A stretch of DNA of 64,000 nucleotides from Citrobacter sedlakii NBRC 105722 (GTDB lineage: Bacteria; Pseudomonadota; Gammaproteobacteria; Enterobacterales; Enterobacteriaceae): NCBI RefSeq assembly GCF_000759835.1, contig NZ_BBNB01000008.1, positions 290,149 to 354,148 on the forward strand, given 5' to 3'. The notes beneath the pieces were generated by a model that saw nothing but the letters and a program-made list of their open reading frames with translations, had not been told where the DNA came from and ran no database searches. The stretch's first letter is position 1; the number at the start of each line of letters is the position of its first letter. Shown piece by piece: positions 1 through 11,680 of this stretch. The translations under genes were made by a program, and so were the position numbers.

Positions 1-1047
1 CCGCAGGGAAGCGGCTTCAGTACCGGTACCTGCCGGGACGGGCATACCGGTCAGGCGGGTCAACTGTTGCGCCCGCTCCGGCGTATAACCCGCGTTCACA
101 TACGCGCAGATATCACCGAGCACCGCCCCTGCTTCTACCGACGCCAGTTGGTCGCGATCGCCGAGGAAAATCACCCGCCCATGCGGCGGCAACGCGTCAA
201 TCAGGCGCGACATCATCGGCAGGTCAATCATGGACGCTTCATCAACCACCAGCACGTCCAGATGCAACGGGTTACCCGCGTGATGGCGCAAGCGCTGACT
301 GCCCGGTTGGGCGCCCAACAGCCGGTGCAGCGTGCTGGCCTCTTCAGGAATGCGTTTTTTCTGTTCGTCTGTCAGCGGAAGCTGGCGCAGGGCCTTGCCT
401 AATGATTCGGTCAGCCGCGCTGCCGCTTTGCCCGTCGGCGCCGCCAGCCGGATGCGGCATCGCTCGCCGTCCGCCAGTTGAATTAACGCCGCCAGCAGTC
501 GCGCCACGGTTGTGGTTTTTCCCGTCCCCGGCCCGCCGGAAATCACCGAAATCCGTCGGGTCAGCGCGACCGCCGCCGCCACTTTTTGCCAGTTAATGTC
601 ATCAGCGTCCGGAAATAGCGCTTCCAGCGTTTGCGACAACAGGGCTTCATCCACCGCAATGGGCTGATTTACTTCACTAAAGAACCGCGCTACCGTCCGT
701 TCGTTACACCACATGCGATTCAGATACAAACGATCGCCGTAGAGAATCATCGGTGAGGGACGCTCGCCGCGGCTGACCGCGCTGGAGGCCAGCAGACATT
801 CACGCCAGTCTGCTGGCTCGCCGATCTCACTCAGGCAGGCGGCCAGCACCGGTGGCAGATCATCCTTCTGCGTCAGGCGCGCAAGCGGTAAACAGACGTG
901 CCCCTCTCCGGCGTCCCGACTCAACAGCGCCGCCGCCAGCGTCACGGCAGGCTCATTCTCGCCAGTTACCGCCAGCGCAAACTGCGCGTCCAGCGGGCGA
1001 AGCTGTTTTTGTTCCACAGCGTCGAGCAGTCGCTCCTGTAACGTCAT
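1..1047 (-). CDS. recD: Exodeoxyribonuclease V alpha subunit RecD (3' part outside window)
   Basis: RecD is the 5'-3' helicase motor of RecBCD, which processes double-strand breaks. Translating the minus strand from the ATG at 1047 gives 349 residues of a protein of about 610; the C-terminal part lies beyond position 1. The Walker A loop (GGPGTGKT, Lys177) and the Walker B-like DEAS motif are present. The start codon overlaps the recB stop as ATGA (1044-1047), which implies translational coupling at the end of the ptrA-recB-recD unit. Identity is secure from the motifs and from the order recC-ptrA-recB-recD. Confidence 0.96.
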   Translation of the reverse strand, partial: MTLQERLLDAVEQKQLRPLDAQFALAVTGENEPAVTLAAALLSRDAGEGHVCLPLARLTQKDDLPPVLAACLSEIGEPADWRECLLASSAVSRGERPSPMILYGDRLYLNRMWCNERTVARFFSEVNQPIAVDEALLSQTLEALFPDADDINWQKVAAAVALTRRISVISGGPGTGKTTTVARLLAALIQLADGERCRIRLAAPTGKAAARLTESLGKALRQLPLTDEQKKRIPEEASTLHRLLGAQPGSQRLRHHAGNPLHLDVLVVDEASMIDLPMMSRLIDALPPHGRVIFLGDRDQLASVEAGAVLGDICAYVNAGYTPERAQQLTRLTGMPVPAGTGTEAASLR

Positions 1048-4000
1048 CGCGTCTCCTCCTCTGTCACACCCGCAAACATCTCATCCATGCGGGTAATCAG
1101 CTCGCTGTCAGGGCGGGTAGTGAAAATCCCCTGCTGCGGCTGTTCGCTGTCCACTCCGCGTAAAAACAGATAAATCACGCCGCCAACGTGGCGCGTATAG
1201 TCATAATCCGCAATGCGATGTCGCAGGTAGCGATGCAGCGCCAGGGTATAAAGCTGATACTGTAAATCGTAGCGGTGTGCCTGCATTGCCGCCGCCATCG
1301 CTTCCGGCGTGTAGGCCTGGCTATTGTCGCCCAGCCAGTTTGACTTATAGTCCAGCAGGTAATAGCGGCCTTGATGACGAAACACCAGGTCGATAAAGCC
1401 TTTCAGCATCCCACGAACCTGCGTGAAATCCAGCGGCGGACAGCCCGCCGAGAGCGGATCATATTGACGAATAAGCGCATCAAGTTCCGCAGCGACCAGC
1501 GGCTTGCCGATCGGCAGATAAAACTCCATCTCGACCTGTTTTTCACGCGCCGAAAGCTGGTTCAGGCTGACGCCCGTTTCATTGAGGGGCGTGCGTAAAA
1601 TCGCCGCGATCCACTGGGTAAGCGTCGGTTCCCAGTGCGCCTCATAGCCGCCCAATTCAAGCTTTTCCCGTACCCAGACGGGATCAACCGGCTGGGTAAA
1701 GTCGAGATCTTCAAACAGGCTGTGCAGGAACGTGCCCGGCGACGCGCCGCGCGGAAACTGGTGCGGCGTCAGTTCAGGGGCGTCCACCACCTCGCCGACG
1801 CCTGCGGCATCGATATCCAGTCGCGGCATAAGATCCTGAGCGATGCCGTGTCCGCGCTGCTGCAGGCCGGAATAACTGGTCACACGCCAGCTATCGCCGG
1901 GGGTACGCAGCACATGACGAACACTCAGCGCCGCCTCGTTTTCCGCGAAGGCTGGCAGTGACTCAGGACGGATCACGTCCGGGGTCCGGCAATGAATATG
2001 CTCATCGCACAGCGCTTCAATCGCGGCGCGAAGCCCGGCGGCATCTTTCGGCTCGCCTTTTTGCAGCAGACGGCCAAGCGCGCTCAGATGCACATCGGTA
2101 TCGCCTTTTTTGTCGCCCCGGCGGCGCACCAGAGGCGCAACGCCCAGGCTACAGTGCCAGACGGAACGGGTCAGCGCCACGTAAAGCAACCGCAGATCTT
2201 CCGCCAGCCGCTCGGCTTCGGCCAGCGCAATGCTCTCTTCCGCATGGCTGAGATCCAGTACCGCTTCAAAGGACTGACGGTCATGGTAAAACGCCTGATC
2301 CTGAACGCGAAAGTGGGTGATAAACGGCAGCCACACCAGCGGGTATTCCAGCCCTTTCGATTTATGAATGGTGACGATTTGCACCAGATGCTTATCGCTT
2401 TCCAGACGCATCTGCTGGCTGGCGGCATTATTGTCCGGCTCAAGAATATGTTGAGAAAGCCAGCGTACCAGCGCATGTTCGCTCTCCAGCTGCGACGCCG
2501 CCTCCTGCAATAGCTCGCTGATGTGCAGGATATCGGTCAGGCGACGTTCGCCCCCCGCCGTTGCCAGCAGGTTTTCCGCGATATGACGCGCCGACATCAG
2601 CGCGCGCAGCATCGGCATGACGCCGCGCTTCTGCCAGATCTGACGATAACCGACAAACTCTTCCACCACCCGATCCCAGGCGCTTTCGCTTTGATTAAGC
2701 GTTTCGATATCACGGGCGTTCAGTCCCATCATCGAAGTAGCTAACGCGCTACGTAAGGTATTTTCCCGCTCCGGGTTCATGACCGCCTGCAGCACCCAGA
2801 GCATCTCCTGGGCTTCCAGCGTGTCGAACACGCTGTCGCGGTTGGATAGATAGACAGAAGGAATGGCAAGCAGGGTCAGGGCATCGCGCACCAGCGCGGC
2901 TTCCTGGCGGCTTCTGACCAGTACGCTGATATCGGACGCGCTCACCGCTTGCGCGCGCTCACCGCGGATGAGCAGAGCGTCGCCACGCTGCCCGGCTTCC
3001 AGCCAGTCGCGGATTTGCGCAGCGCAGACCTGCGCCATGTAGCTCTGGTAATCCCCCACGCCGCAGCCTTCCCCGTCCATCAGCCACATCGTCATCGCGG
3101 GCTGTGCTTCACCACGAAACTCAAAGCGCAGCGACTGGTTTTTTTCGGCTGACTTAACTGGCTGGAACGGAATCTCACGAAACATGAAGGCATCGTCCAT
3201 CTGGCCGAACAGTCGGTTAACACTGTTGACCATTCCTGGCGCGGAACGCCAGTTGGTATCGAGCGTATAGTGCGCATTCACTTCGCTACGCGCTTTCATA
3301 TACGTGAAGATGTCCGCGCCGCGAAATGCATATATCGCCTGCTTCGGGTCGCCGATCAGTAACAGCGCCGTCTCCGGCTGCCGCTGCCAGATACGGCGGA
3401 AAATTCGGTATTGCTGGGGATCGGTGTCCTGGAATTCGTCGATCATCGCGACCGGAAAACGGGTACGAATGGCGGCCGCCAACGCATCGCCGCTCTCACT
3501 GCGCAGCGCAGCGTCCAGCCTGCTGAGCATGTCATCAAACCCGAGTTCGCCGCGGCGGCGCTTTTCGCGGGCAACCGTTTCACGAATTTCCACCAGCGCG
3601 CGCGTGATCACCAAATCCCGGATGGTCAGAGGCTCCGCCAGCAGTTCATCAATGGCGACAAACAGCGGATGTTCCGGCACGACGCCGCCCGCTTTGGTCC
3701 GTTCCTGCAAAAAACGCTGCGAAAATTTCTCCAGCGCGTCCGGGAGCTGGTAGCTCAGGGTCTCTTCCTGCGCCCAGGCGCTGATCTTTTCGATCCATTT
3801 TCCCTGATTACCACGATTAAATTTGCGCCGGTCAATGCCAGAGGATTCCAGCAGCCCCTCCAGTTGATCGACTGATTCACACCACTTTTGCTTGAGCGCG
3901 TTGATCCGTCCGACGATGGCGTCATGACGGGAGGCCAGCGTTTCGTCATCGGGCGGCGGCGCTTTAATGACCGGCGCTTCCCCCTGCAAATAGCGATTGA

Positions 4001-4589
4001 TATCGGCAAGCAGCGACTTAGGACCTTTCCAGATCTCAAATACCACCTGAGCGATTTCACGCGGTAAGGGGTAGCAGTGGCGACGCCAGAAATCCGCGCA
4101 CGCCTGATAGCGCAGCAGGGATTCGTCCTCAATCAATTGCTGTTCAAACAGCATGCCGGACTCAAAGGCATTCAGGCTCAGCATGCGCTGACAAAAACCA
4201 TGGATAGTAAACACCGCCGCCTCGTCCATCTGCCGCTCAGCCAGCAGCAGCCACTGGGCCGCCTGTTCGGTATCGGCGATCTCATCCAGCAGACTGGCAT
4301 AAAGCGGGTTATCGGTGGACTTGCGCAGGCAGGCGATACGCAGCTCATGAATATTGCTGCGAATACGACCGCGGAGTTCTTCGGTGGCGGCCTCGGTGAA
4401 GGTCACCACCAGGAGTTCTTCCACGGTGAGCGGACGAGGAAAGGCGGCTGTACCGCCGAGACCGAGCAACAGGCGCAAATAAAGCGCTGCGATGGTAAAG
4501 GTTTTGCCGGTCCCCGCCGAGGCTTCAATCAGGCGCTCGCCCGTAAGGGGCAAGCGCAGGGGATCAAGGGACTCGGCAACATCATTCAT
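1044..4589 (-). CDS. recB: Exodeoxyribonuclease V beta subunit RecB
   Basis: RecB is the 3'-5' SF1A helicase and nuclease subunit of RecBCD and loads RecA after Chi recognition. The product is 1181 residues. Walker A is ASAGTGKT with Lys29, the DEFQDTD helicase motif II follows, and the C-terminal nuclease carries LDYKSNWL near residue 1080. The ATG at 4589 (MNDVAE) is preferred over the in-frame ATG at 4598 because it matches the usual RecB N-terminus. It overlaps the ptrA stop by 8 bp, the arrangement known in E. coli. The recD ATG overlaps the recB TGA. No disruption is seen. Confidence 0.97.
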   Translation of the reverse strand: MNDVAESLDPLRLPLTGERLIEASAGTGKTFTIAALYLRLLLGLGGTAAFPRPLTVEELLVVTFTEAATEELRGRIRSNIHELRIACLRKSTDNPLYASLLDEIADTEQAAQWLLLAERQMDEAAVFTIHGFCQRMLSLNAFESGMLFEQQLIEDESLLRYQACADFWRRHCYPLPREIAQVVFEIWKGPKSLLADINRYLQGEAPVIKAPPPDDETLASRHDAIVGRINALKQKWCESVDQLEGLLESSGIDRRKFNRGNQGKWIEKISAWAQEETLSYQLPDALEKFSQRFLQERTKAGGVVPEHPLFVAIDELLAEPLTIRDLVITRALVEIRETVAREKRRRGELGFDDMLSRLDAALRSESGDALAAAIRTRFPVAMIDEFQDTDPQQYRIFRRIWQRQPETALLLIGDPKQAIYAFRGADIFTYMKARSEVNAHYTLDTNWRSAPGMVNSVNRLFGQMDDAFMFREIPFQPVKSAEKNQSLRFEFRGEAQPAMTMWLMDGEGCGVGDYQSYMAQVCAAQIRDWLEAGQRGDALLIRGERAQAVSASDISVLVRSRQEAALVRDALTLLAIPSVYLSNRDSVFDTLEAQEMLWVLQAVMNPERENTLRSALATSMMGLNARDIETLNQSESAWDRVVEEFVGYRQIWQKRGVMPMLRALMSARHIAENLLATAGGERRLTDILHISELLQEAASQLESEHALVRWLSQHILEPDNNAASQQMRLESDKHLVQIVTIHKSKGLEYPLVWLPFITHFRVQDQAFYHDRQSFEAVLDLSHAEESIALAEAERLAEDLRLLYVALTRSVWHCSLGVAPLVRRRGDKKGDTDVHLSALGRLLQKGEPKDAAGLRAAIEALCDEHIHCRTPDVIRPESLPAFAENEAALSVRHVLRTPGDSWRVTSYSGLQQRGHGIAQDLMPRLDIDAAGVGEVVDAPELTPHQFPRGASPGTFLHSLFEDLDFTQPVDPVWVREKLELGGYEAHWEPTLTQWIAAILRTPLNETGVSLNQLSAREKQVEMEFYLPIGKPLVAAELDALIRQYDPLSAGCPPLDFTQVRGMLKGFIDLVFRHQGRYYLLDYKSNWLGDNSQAYTPEAMAAAMQAHRYDLQYQLYTLALHRYLRHRIADYDYTRHVGGVIYLFLRGVDSEQPQQGIFTTRPDSELITRMDEMFAGVTEEETR

Positions 4590-7470
4590 TCTTATCACTC
4601 ATCAGGGGCAAAGTTTGCTGCAACGCGCTGACGTTATCCCACACTTTCCAGCCTTCCGGGCGGGCGTAACCCGCCTTCCCGCTCTGACCACCGGAAATTT
4701 GCGACAGTATCGCCATGCCTTGCGGCGCGACCACCGCCTGATGGAAGAAATCCGCGAGCTTCTGTGGCGTCAGCAGTTTTATCTGGGCGACGATTTTATC
4801 ACGCGAATCGAAACGCATATTGCCGCGATCGAAATCTTTGCTGATTTTCGATGCTTCTTCACCCAGCGTCTGCGGCGCCTGCACCATTTGCGCAATGATC
4901 GCCTGCTGGATCTGCACAAACTCTTCCGGCTTCATTGCCCGTAGTTTTGCTTCCGCCGTTGGGAAAAACGCTTTATAACGCTCCCACAAATACTTAGGTT
5001 GTTTGTCGCTGCTTTGCAGGAGGAAGCCCATCCCCCATTGACGCCCTACGCTCATCGGGAAAGCGAATACCGCATAACCCAGTTGTTCTTCAGTACGAAG
5101 CTGATGGTAAAACCACGGCTGCACAATCTGACCGAGCATCGCACTGTAGGCTGAGCTGGCATACTCGTCGTAGCCCGTGGGCACAAAGACCGCCGCCAGT
5201 GCGGAGTCTGTACTGCTGCCCGCTTTTTCAAAAATCACGGACTGCTTTTTATCGACCACCACATCTTTATTACGACACCACTCTGAGCCGTTCGCGCCCA
5301 GCTGTTTCTGGATATCGCGCGCCATTGACGTCACCTGCGCCTCGCTCATGTTGCCGATGGCCAGGAACTCAGGACGCGCGCCGGTTTTTAACGCCTCACG
5401 ATACTCCATCACCTCTTTCAGCGTGATTGACGGCAGCAGCGCGCGACGCTCATCGCGGGTGAAATAAGGCACCTGCGAGATCATCTGCACCGGCATGATG
5501 GCTTGCTCGTAAGCTTTACCTTTCTCAGCGGAATCCATCATCTGGCTGTACCAGGATTTCGCCTGTTCCAGCTGTTCTTCCGTCGCGCTATAGGTGAAAT
5601 ACCCTTCAAGCAGCGCCTTGAAAAGCTGCGGCAAGCGCTGCGTATAACCGTCGGCATTCAGCATCAGACCATTATTCGCGTTCGTGGAAAAGCCGATCCC
5701 GCCGACGGAGGCCTGGTTGCTTAACTGATCGAGCGCGATCCCCGCCAGATAATCATTCAGGGCAAACATCACCTGATTTCTGGCGCTGTCCATCGCTTTA
5801 GGGTTGCGCAAAATGACGCTGACGTCCGCCCTGGGTTCGCTGGCAAAGTGCTGGCTTGGCGCGTAAACCACACGCAGCGCCGGCTCATCGACAATCAGCG
5901 CCGGGCGGGTGTATGACTTTTGCGGTTTAGTCAGGGTGAAATCGTCAGGAATATAGGGGTTAAGCTCCGGCAGCGACAGGGTAATGCCCTGCGCTTTTTT
6001 CTGCCATGCAGCAAACGTCTGCTCGCTGATTTTATCAACCTGATACGGCGCATCGACAAAGTAAGCGGTTTTATTGTGCGGCTCTTTCGGGCTGATGTAC
6101 CAGATACGCGCATTTTGCGGCGTCATCATGCCAAGACGCGCATTTATCGCTTTGGCGTCGTAACGATCGGCAATGTTTACGGCGTCGAGAGTATGCGCCA
6201 CCGGTACGCGGATCATGGTATCCGCCAGCCACTCGACGTAGTCCATATCGCGGGTAATTGACGGATAACGGAAGTCGAGGTCAAGTACATGCGCCAGTTC
6301 GTCAAAGTAGCGCTTATCAATTCCCTTTTCACGCAGCAGATTGAGGTAACTGAAAATAGCGGCGACAACCTCTTCGCGTTGGGCCAGCCCTTTGTCGGTC
6401 AACGTGGCCGAAATTGCCAGCACGCCGCTGTTGCCATTCACTACCGGATCGGAGTCCGCGCGAATACCTTCCACCAGTCCCTGCTTTTGTAGCCAGTCAG
6501 AAAGCGTGCCTGGCGTACGGTTACCGATCAAATATGCGATCAGTTCGTCCGTTTTGCTGCGAAACTGCGCGCTGTTATTGTCGATGCGAAACTCGACGCG
6601 CAGCACTTTTCGCGGCAGCGCGGGAACGTAGTGGATGATAATCCCTTTTTGCGCGTCGGTGACCACCGGGACGGTGATAGCCGGTTTTTCGATGTTTTTA
6701 TTCGGCACCCGACCATAGGTTTCAGCAGCCATCTTCGCCAGCTCCGGCAGCGGCTTATTGCTGTATATCACCGCTTTCATGAGGTTGGCGGAGTAATATT
6801 TTTTATGGAAGTCGACCAGCGCCTGTTGCACCGGGTTTCCGGGTTTATCGCTCAGGGTTTCCAGGTTTCCACCGGAAAAGCGTGAGCCCGGGTGCGCAGG
6901 GTTGATGGTTTCTGCGCTGACCTGCGCCATTCGCATCCCGTCACGGGTACGCGCCATCGTCAACTCTGCGTTCACCGCGTTGCGTTCACGATCCGCATAT
7001 TTTTTATCCAGAAGCGGTTGTGCGACGGCGTCTGACAATCGATCAACGGCTCCGGCCAGAGCGTCGTTTTCGACTTCCAGATAAAAAGCGGTGCGATACG
7101 GCGCGGTGCTGGCGTTATGGCTGCCGCCGTGCAGTTTGAGATATTCAGCAAGGCTGTCGGCCTGAGGGTATTTTTTCGATCCCATCAGACACATATGCTC
7201 AAGATAGTGCGCCAGCCCCTGATGCGCCTCCGGATCTTCAAGCGAACCAACGGGTACCACCAGCGCAGAGAGGGATTTTACCGCCTGCGGATCGGATACC
7301 AGCAAAACCACCATGTCATTATCCAGACGCACGGCCTGATACTGACGGGTATCTTTGTCGCTTTTCCGGATAGTTTCCGCTATGGGTTGCCAACCGGTGT
7401 CTGCCTGACTTAAGGGCGCCCAAAAGGCGACGAACAACAGTAACGCTTTGAACCAGGTGCTGCGGGGCAT
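4582..7470 (-). CDS. ptrA: Protease III (pitrilysin), periplasmic zinc metalloprotease
   Basis: PtrA is an inverzincin (M16 family) that degrades small polypeptides in the periplasm. The product has 962 residues, the same length as E. coli PtrA. The signal peptide runs to about residue 23 (SQA/DTG). The inverted zinc motif HYLEH sits at 88-92 (His88, Glu91, His92). Two M16 halves follow, the second being the inactive fold. The gene lies between recC and recB and overlaps recB by 8 bp, so it is co-transcribed with recombination genes despite its unrelated role. Confidence 0.97.
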   Translation of the reverse strand: MPRSTWFKALLLFVAFWAPLSQADTGWQPIAETIRKSDKDTRQYQAVRLDNDMVVLLVSDPQAVKSLSALVVPVGSLEDPEAHQGLAHYLEHMCLMGSKKYPQADSLAEYLKLHGGSHNASTAPYRTAFYLEVENDALAGAVDRLSDAVAQPLLDKKYADRERNAVNAELTMARTRDGMRMAQVSAETINPAHPGSRFSGGNLETLSDKPGNPVQQALVDFHKKYYSANLMKAVIYSNKPLPELAKMAAETYGRVPNKNIEKPAITVPVVTDAQKGIIIHYVPALPRKVLRVEFRIDNNSAQFRSKTDELIAYLIGNRTPGTLSDWLQKQGLVEGIRADSDPVVNGNSGVLAISATLTDKGLAQREEVVAAIFSYLNLLREKGIDKRYFDELAHVLDLDFRYPSITRDMDYVEWLADTMIRVPVAHTLDAVNIADRYDAKAINARLGMMTPQNARIWYISPKEPHNKTAYFVDAPYQVDKISEQTFAAWQKKAQGITLSLPELNPYIPDDFTLTKPQKSYTRPALIVDEPALRVVYAPSQHFASEPRADVSVILRNPKAMDSARNQVMFALNDYLAGIALDQLSNQASVGGIGFSTNANNGLMLNADGYTQRLPQLFKALLEGYFTYSATEEQLEQAKSWYSQMMDSAEKGKAYEQAIMPVQMISQVPYFTRDERRALLPSITLKEVMEYREALKTGARPEFLAIGNMSEAQVTSMARDIQKQLGANGSEWCRNKDVVVDKKQSVIFEKAGSSTDSALAAVFVPTGYDEYASSAYSAMLGQIVQPWFYHQLRTEEQLGYAVFAFPMSVGRQWGMGFLLQSSDKQPKYLWERYKAFFPTAEAKLRAMKPEEFVQIQQAIIAQMVQAPQTLGEEASKISKDFDRGNMRFDSRDKIVAQIKLLTPQKLADFFHQAVVAPQGMAILSQISGGQSGKAGYARPEGWKVWDNVSALQQTLPLMSDKNE

Positions 7471-7580
7471 TCAAAAACCTCATCATTAACTTTCTTTCTG
7501 CGCAAAGACACGCCGTGTGCGACTCCGGGCAGGGCAACGCATCTTAAAGGAAGCCTTTAAATTGCGCAATTTTTATACAA

Positions 7581-10500
7581 TCATGACGACTGATTAAATC
7601 TGAAAAGCGGAAGCAGGTAACGTTGCGACTGCGCGAGTATCATCTCAAGCGTGTCTGGCTCCAGCTGCCGCCACAGGCGCTGATACCAGATATCATCGCC
7701 TTCGCCACGCACGACCATATTCCCTTCGTAAGCCTGCAAAAACTTCGTGCGGGCCTTCTGGCGCGTGTCGTCGTCCTCTAACATGGCATCATTTGCCGCG
7801 TCGTAACAGGCTTTTATCCACGCGCCGCCGCTTTCCGGCAGAACCAGAAGCGGCGCGGACATCCCTTCGCGATAGCCTTCAATCAGTTGCGCAAGGTAGC
7901 CTAACGCCTGCTCTTTTTCTAACGGCGGGAAGCGCCATTCGCCGTCTTTTCGCAAAAACAGCCGACTTTCGCCTTTTCCCCCGCAGGCACAATAGACAAG
8001 GTGTTCGAGCCAAAGTTGCACGCCCTGCGAAACGCTGATTAGGGAAGGCCGCCAGCGTAACAGGCCGTCCTCCTGCACCTGCGGCAGCCAGCCGGTCAAC
8101 TGGACGCCGTGACAGTCGAGATCGATTTCCAGACTCTGACTCGGCTGGCGACAGGCAATAATTTTGTCGGCCAGCGTCTGCATTTCCTGATGCTGAGCTT
8201 CCCAGAGAATTTCGCCAAACGCCCCGTAAGGCAGATCGCCCGCCGCGCGGAAACGACGGAACAGGCTTTCCGCATCGCCCTGCTCGACCAGCGCGTTCAG
8301 CAACTGCTGGTTGAGCTGATAACGGCTTAAACCTTCCAGAGTAAAAGGCTCCGTGTCCGGAATATCACTCTCCTCAGCGCGAAAATTAACCCGCAATCGC
8401 ATCTGGAAAAACGCCCGTACCGGATGCGCCCAGAAACGCTGAAGCGTGTCGAGATTCAACGTATCCGGCATCGAAAATTCCAGCGGCTGGACAAAATCGC
8501 TATGGGCCTTTCCGCTACGGCTGGCCGCTGGCAACCACTCGCTGGCGTAGCTCTGCAACTCGCCAGGCTGGAAGTTCTGCGCGTCAAACGGCATTCGCGT
8601 ATGCAGACAGGCAATATGTGCTTTCACCCGCGCCTCGCTTTCATCGCAGGTCAGCGCCTCGTCGCCCGGCAAATAATGGCTTTGTCCGATATAGTCGAGC
8701 AGTTCCTGCACCAGTACCGAAGGAAAGCGTTCACTGTTATCCTGAATGGAGCGCCCGATGTAGCTGATATACAACGTCTGTTGGGCAGAAATTAATGCTT
8801 CCAGGAATAAGTAGCGGTCATCATCCCGACGACTGCGATCGCCACGCATTGGCTTCTGGCTCATCAGGTCGAAACCAAGCGGGGGCAGCTGGCGTGGGTA
8901 AATGCCGTCGTTCATTCCCAGCAAACAAACCACTTTGAACGGGATGGACCGCATCGGCATCAGGGTACAGATATTCACCGGGCCGGCCAGGAATCGCTGA
9001 CTGATTCGCTCCTGATCCAGTCGCTGCGCCAATTCATCACGCAGTAGCGAAAGCGGTACCGCATCGCCATATTCCGCGCCTATTCCTTCGGCAATAATCG
9101 TCTGCCACTGCTGCTCTATGAGCGTCATGGCGGCTTCCGTTTCGCTGTCCGGCTGGAAAAAATCGTTGAGCATGTCCCGGCAAACGGGTAACCACTCCTC
9201 CAGAGGCCGCTCCTGCGCCAGTCCACGTCGCCAGATGTTGAGCTGCATCAGCAGAGACGCAAGATGCCCAACCAGTTCCGCGATCAGCCCGCTGGATTCG
9301 TCATACGGCAGGACGGACTGCCATTCGCCCTGCGCGCTTTCCATCGCGTAGCCGAGCAGCATTCGCGTCAGGCCAAATCGCCAGGTGTGCTGCCCCGTCG
9401 CCGGAAGCGCCAGCTCCCGTACGTTATCGTCATCAATCCCCCAACGGATGCCTGATTCGTTAACCCACAACCGCAGATAGCGCAGCCCTTCTTCACTGAT
9501 ATTAAAACGCGCCGCCAGCACCGGCACATCCAGTAAAGCCAGCACATCTTCAGAAACAAAGCGGCTGTCAGGCAGTGACAGCAGACTGATAAACGCCTGC
9601 AAAACCGGGTGAGACTGGCGGGCGCGGCGATCCGAAATGGCATAGGGCAGATAACGCTCAGGCGGCGCGCTGCCAAATACCGCCTGAATAAACGGGCTAT
9701 AGCTGTCGATATCCGCCACCATCACGATAATATCGCGCGGAGTCAGCGAGGGATCGGCCTCAAGCATTGCCAGCAGGCGATCGTGAAGCACTTCCACTTC
9801 TCGCTGCGGACTATGACAAACGTGAAAAGTAACGCTGGTATCGTTCGGGTCAAGCCGACGCTTACTGTCGCTGCGCGAATATTCTTCCAGATTCACGCCC
9901 GCTACCGCGCGGTTCTCCAGCTCAAGGATATCGGCCTGAATAGCGTGCAGCAGGTTATCCGGCGTGACGTCGACGAACGCATCCAGCTCCTGGCTGTTTT
10001 CCAGTTCGGAGAGCAGGTAAATGTAATCTCGTCCCAGCTTCCCCCATGACGCCAACATTGGATTGCCAACGTCCTGTTCTCCGTCGCGGTTAAATAAGCT
10101 TTCGGCTTTCGCATTATCACGAAACAACGGTAAATGGCGCTCTTCGAAGCTGTGCCGCCGTTGACGCGCCAGCAGCTTTGCCAGCCAGGCCGGATCTTTA
10201 ATATCACCCCAGTAATAACGGCAGGGATTGGTAAAAAGCAAATGAATGTCGATATGTTTACCGAGGGCCTGCAGCGCCTGCAAATAGACGGGCGGTAGCG
10301 CGGAAATTCCGCAGATAAACACCCGAGAAGGCAGCCCGGGCGGACAGGAACTGGCGCTGTTAAGAGTCTGAATGAAACGCTGGTAAAGGTTAGCGCGGTG
10401 CCAGCGCGGTTGTCCTAACTCCGCGGTGTATTCCACCAGCGCCTTCCACAGCGGCGCCTGCCAACGTTGAGCCTCGCCCAGCCCCTCAATCCTGCGCCCT

Positions 10501-10952
10501 GTTTCCCACTGCGTCAGCCAGTCAGGACGGTAAACCAGGTACTGGTCGAACAGATCCGCCGCGCGTGAAGAAAGCTGGAACAGTTTGCGTTTGTCACTAT
10601 CGTCCGTCAGATAGTGGCGCAGCAACGCGAAGTCGTCTTGCTCCAGAAGCTGTGGCAACAGCGTCATAAGTTTCCAGCTCATGCTCTGTTTGCTAAATGC
10701 GCTCTCTTTAGGAATTTCCGGCAACACGCGAACAAACATGTCCCAGATAAAACTCGCCGGCAGAGGAAACTCGATATTGGCGGCGATGCCAAACTTCTGC
10801 GAAAGGGTCATTTGTAACCACTGCGCCATACCGGTGCTCTGCACCAGTATCATTTCTGGCTCGAACGGATCGTCCAGCCGCTCGCGCTCGACGATAAACT
10901 CCATCAACGCTTCCAGCACATCCAGACGGTTTGAGTGGTAGACCCTTAACAT
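7581..10952 (-). CDS. recC: Exodeoxyribonuclease V gamma subunit RecC
   Basis: RecC is the scaffold of RecBCD. It splits the duplex and reads Chi through inactivated helicase- and nuclease-like folds. The ATG at 10952 (MLRVYHSN) gives about 1123 residues and has a good AGGAG ribosome site 7 bases upstream. The in-frame ATG at 10967 would add five residues not found in the family. The characteristic segments MAQWLQM, FICGISALPPVYLQAL and DRRARQSHPVL are present. The gene is separate from ptrA (110-bp gap) and probably has its own promoter or is read from ppdC. Confidence 0.97.
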   Translation of the reverse strand: MLRVYHSNRLDVLEALMEFIVERERLDDPFEPEMILVQSTGMAQWLQMTLSQKFGIAANIEFPLPASFIWDMFVRVLPEIPKESAFSKQSMSWKLMTLLPQLLEQDDFALLRHYLTDDSDKRKLFQLSSRAADLFDQYLVYRPDWLTQWETGRRIEGLGEAQRWQAPLWKALVEYTAELGQPRWHRANLYQRFIQTLNSASSCPPGLPSRVFICGISALPPVYLQALQALGKHIDIHLLFTNPCRYYWGDIKDPAWLAKLLARQRRHSFEERHLPLFRDNAKAESLFNRDGEQDVGNPMLASWGKLGRDYIYLLSELENSQELDAFVDVTPDNLLHAIQADILELENRAVAGVNLEEYSRSDSKRRLDPNDTSVTFHVCHSPQREVEVLHDRLLAMLEADPSLTPRDIIVMVADIDSYSPFIQAVFGSAPPERYLPYAISDRRARQSHPVLQAFISLLSLPDSRFVSEDVLALLDVPVLAARFNISEEGLRYLRLWVNESGIRWGIDDDNVRELALPATGQHTWRFGLTRMLLGYAMESAQGEWQSVLPYDESSGLIAELVGHLASLLMQLNIWRRGLAQERPLEEWLPVCRDMLNDFFQPDSETEAAMTLIEQQWQTIIAEGIGAEYGDAVPLSLLRDELAQRLDQERISQRFLAGPVNICTLMPMRSIPFKVVCLLGMNDGIYPRQLPPLGFDLMSQKPMRGDRSRRDDDRYLFLEALISAQQTLYISYIGRSIQDNSERFPSVLVQELLDYIGQSHYLPGDEALTCDESEARVKAHIACLHTRMPFDAQNFQPGELQSYASEWLPAASRSGKAHSDFVQPLEFSMPDTLNLDTLQRFWAHPVRAFFQMRLRVNFRAEESDIPDTEPFTLEGLSRYQLNQQLLNALVEQGDAESLFRRFRAAGDLPYGAFGEILWEAQHQEMQTLADKIIACRQPSQSLEIDLDCHGVQLTGWLPQVQEDGLLRWRPSLISVSQGVQLWLEHLVYCACGGKGESRLFLRKDGEWRFPPLEKEQALGYLAQLIEGYREGMSAPLLVLPESGGAWIKACYDAANDAMLEDDDTRQKARTKFLQAYEGNMVVRGEGDDIWYQRLWRQLEPDTLEMILAQSQRYLLPLFRFNQSS

Positions 10953-10967
10953 AGAGACTCCTGACAA

Positions 10968-11288
10968 CTAACGATTAGGGCAGTGCAGACGAGTCATCGC
11001 GCCCTGTCTGCCCAGCGGTGAAACCAGCTGAACGCTGATGCTGACACATCCGGCCTGCGTTGTCTGCATCCGGTTAACCCGCCAGTTATCAGGTGGCGAT
11101 AATGGCCGCAGTTGCGTTTGTCGCCAGGCGAGTCGCCACTGTTGCAGATACTGGCCGTTCACGACAAAACTGTTCATTAGCGCACGCTGATACCCGGAAA
11201 GCGCGGTGACCACCATGACCATCAACAGCATGGCTAACAGCACGTCAGGCAGGCTAAAACCACGCTGGCGGCTCAGGGAAGCTGGCAT
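10968..11288 (-). CDS. ppdC: Prepilin-peptidase-dependent protein C (type IV pilin-like)
   Basis: This small pseudopilin-like protein of 106 residues begins [17 protein letters not shown]. It has the type III signal: a short basic leader, Gly-Phe at the prepilin peptidase site, then a hydrophobic helix ([14 protein letters not shown]). The longer frame reaching 11471 is rejected because the upstream part is out-of-frame ygdB. The start overlaps ygdB by 16 bp. It is the last gene of ppdA-ppdB-ygdB-ppdC, a minor-pseudopilin set whose function in enterics is uncertain. Confidence 0.9.
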   Translation of the reverse strand: MPASLSRQRGFSLPDVLLAMLLMVMVVTALSGYQRALMNSFVVNGQYLQQWRLAWRQTQLRPLSPPDNWRVNRMQTTQAGCVSISVQLVSPLGRQGAMTRLHCPNR

Positions 11289-11680
11289 AGCGCAACCTCG
11301 CGCAGCGGGCAAAAATCGCTCCAGCCAGACGGAGAAAGCACGACGCTTTCTTCGCGCTGTTCCGCCTGTCGCCATAATGATGTCCCCTGCCAGCTTGCAA
11401 TAAGCAGCGCGCGTTTTCCATCGATCTGACGCAGGCAGACGGGAACCCTTTCCGCCGCATAATACCGACACTGTTTTTCAGCGCCTGTGCCCCAATGCTG
11501 CATTCTGCCCCATTCTATGGCTGACTGCACCAGCGCCTGACGCTGTAAGGCCTGGCTTTCCAGCGCCACGCGCCGGGAAAAATGCGTTTGCTGCTGGTTT
11601 AGCCCTTGCAACAGCAGGCTCCCAAGCACCAACAGCAACAGTACCAGTGCAAGAGAAGAGACGCCTCGCTCACGGTTCAC
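11273..11680 (-). CDS. ygdB: YgdB, pseudopilin-like minor protein (PilX-like)
   Basis: The product has 135 residues and begins with a GTG codon at 11680. An N-terminal hydrophobic helix ([22 protein letters not shown]) lacks the Gly-Phe cleavage motif seen in its neighbours, and the C-terminus is [16 protein letters not shown] with two cysteines. The start overlaps the ppdB stop (GTGA) and the 3' end overlaps ppdC by 16 bp, so translation of the set is tightly coupled. By position it corresponds to a PilX/GspK-like minor component. This is inference from the cluster, not from a recognised domain. Confidence 0.88.
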   Translation of the reverse strand: MNRERGVSSLALVLLLLVLGSLLLQGLNQQQTHFSRRVALESQALQRQALVQSAIEWGRMQHWGTGAEKQCRYYAAERVPVCLRQIDGKRALLIASWQGTSLWRQAEQREESVVLSPSGWSDFCPLREVALCQLP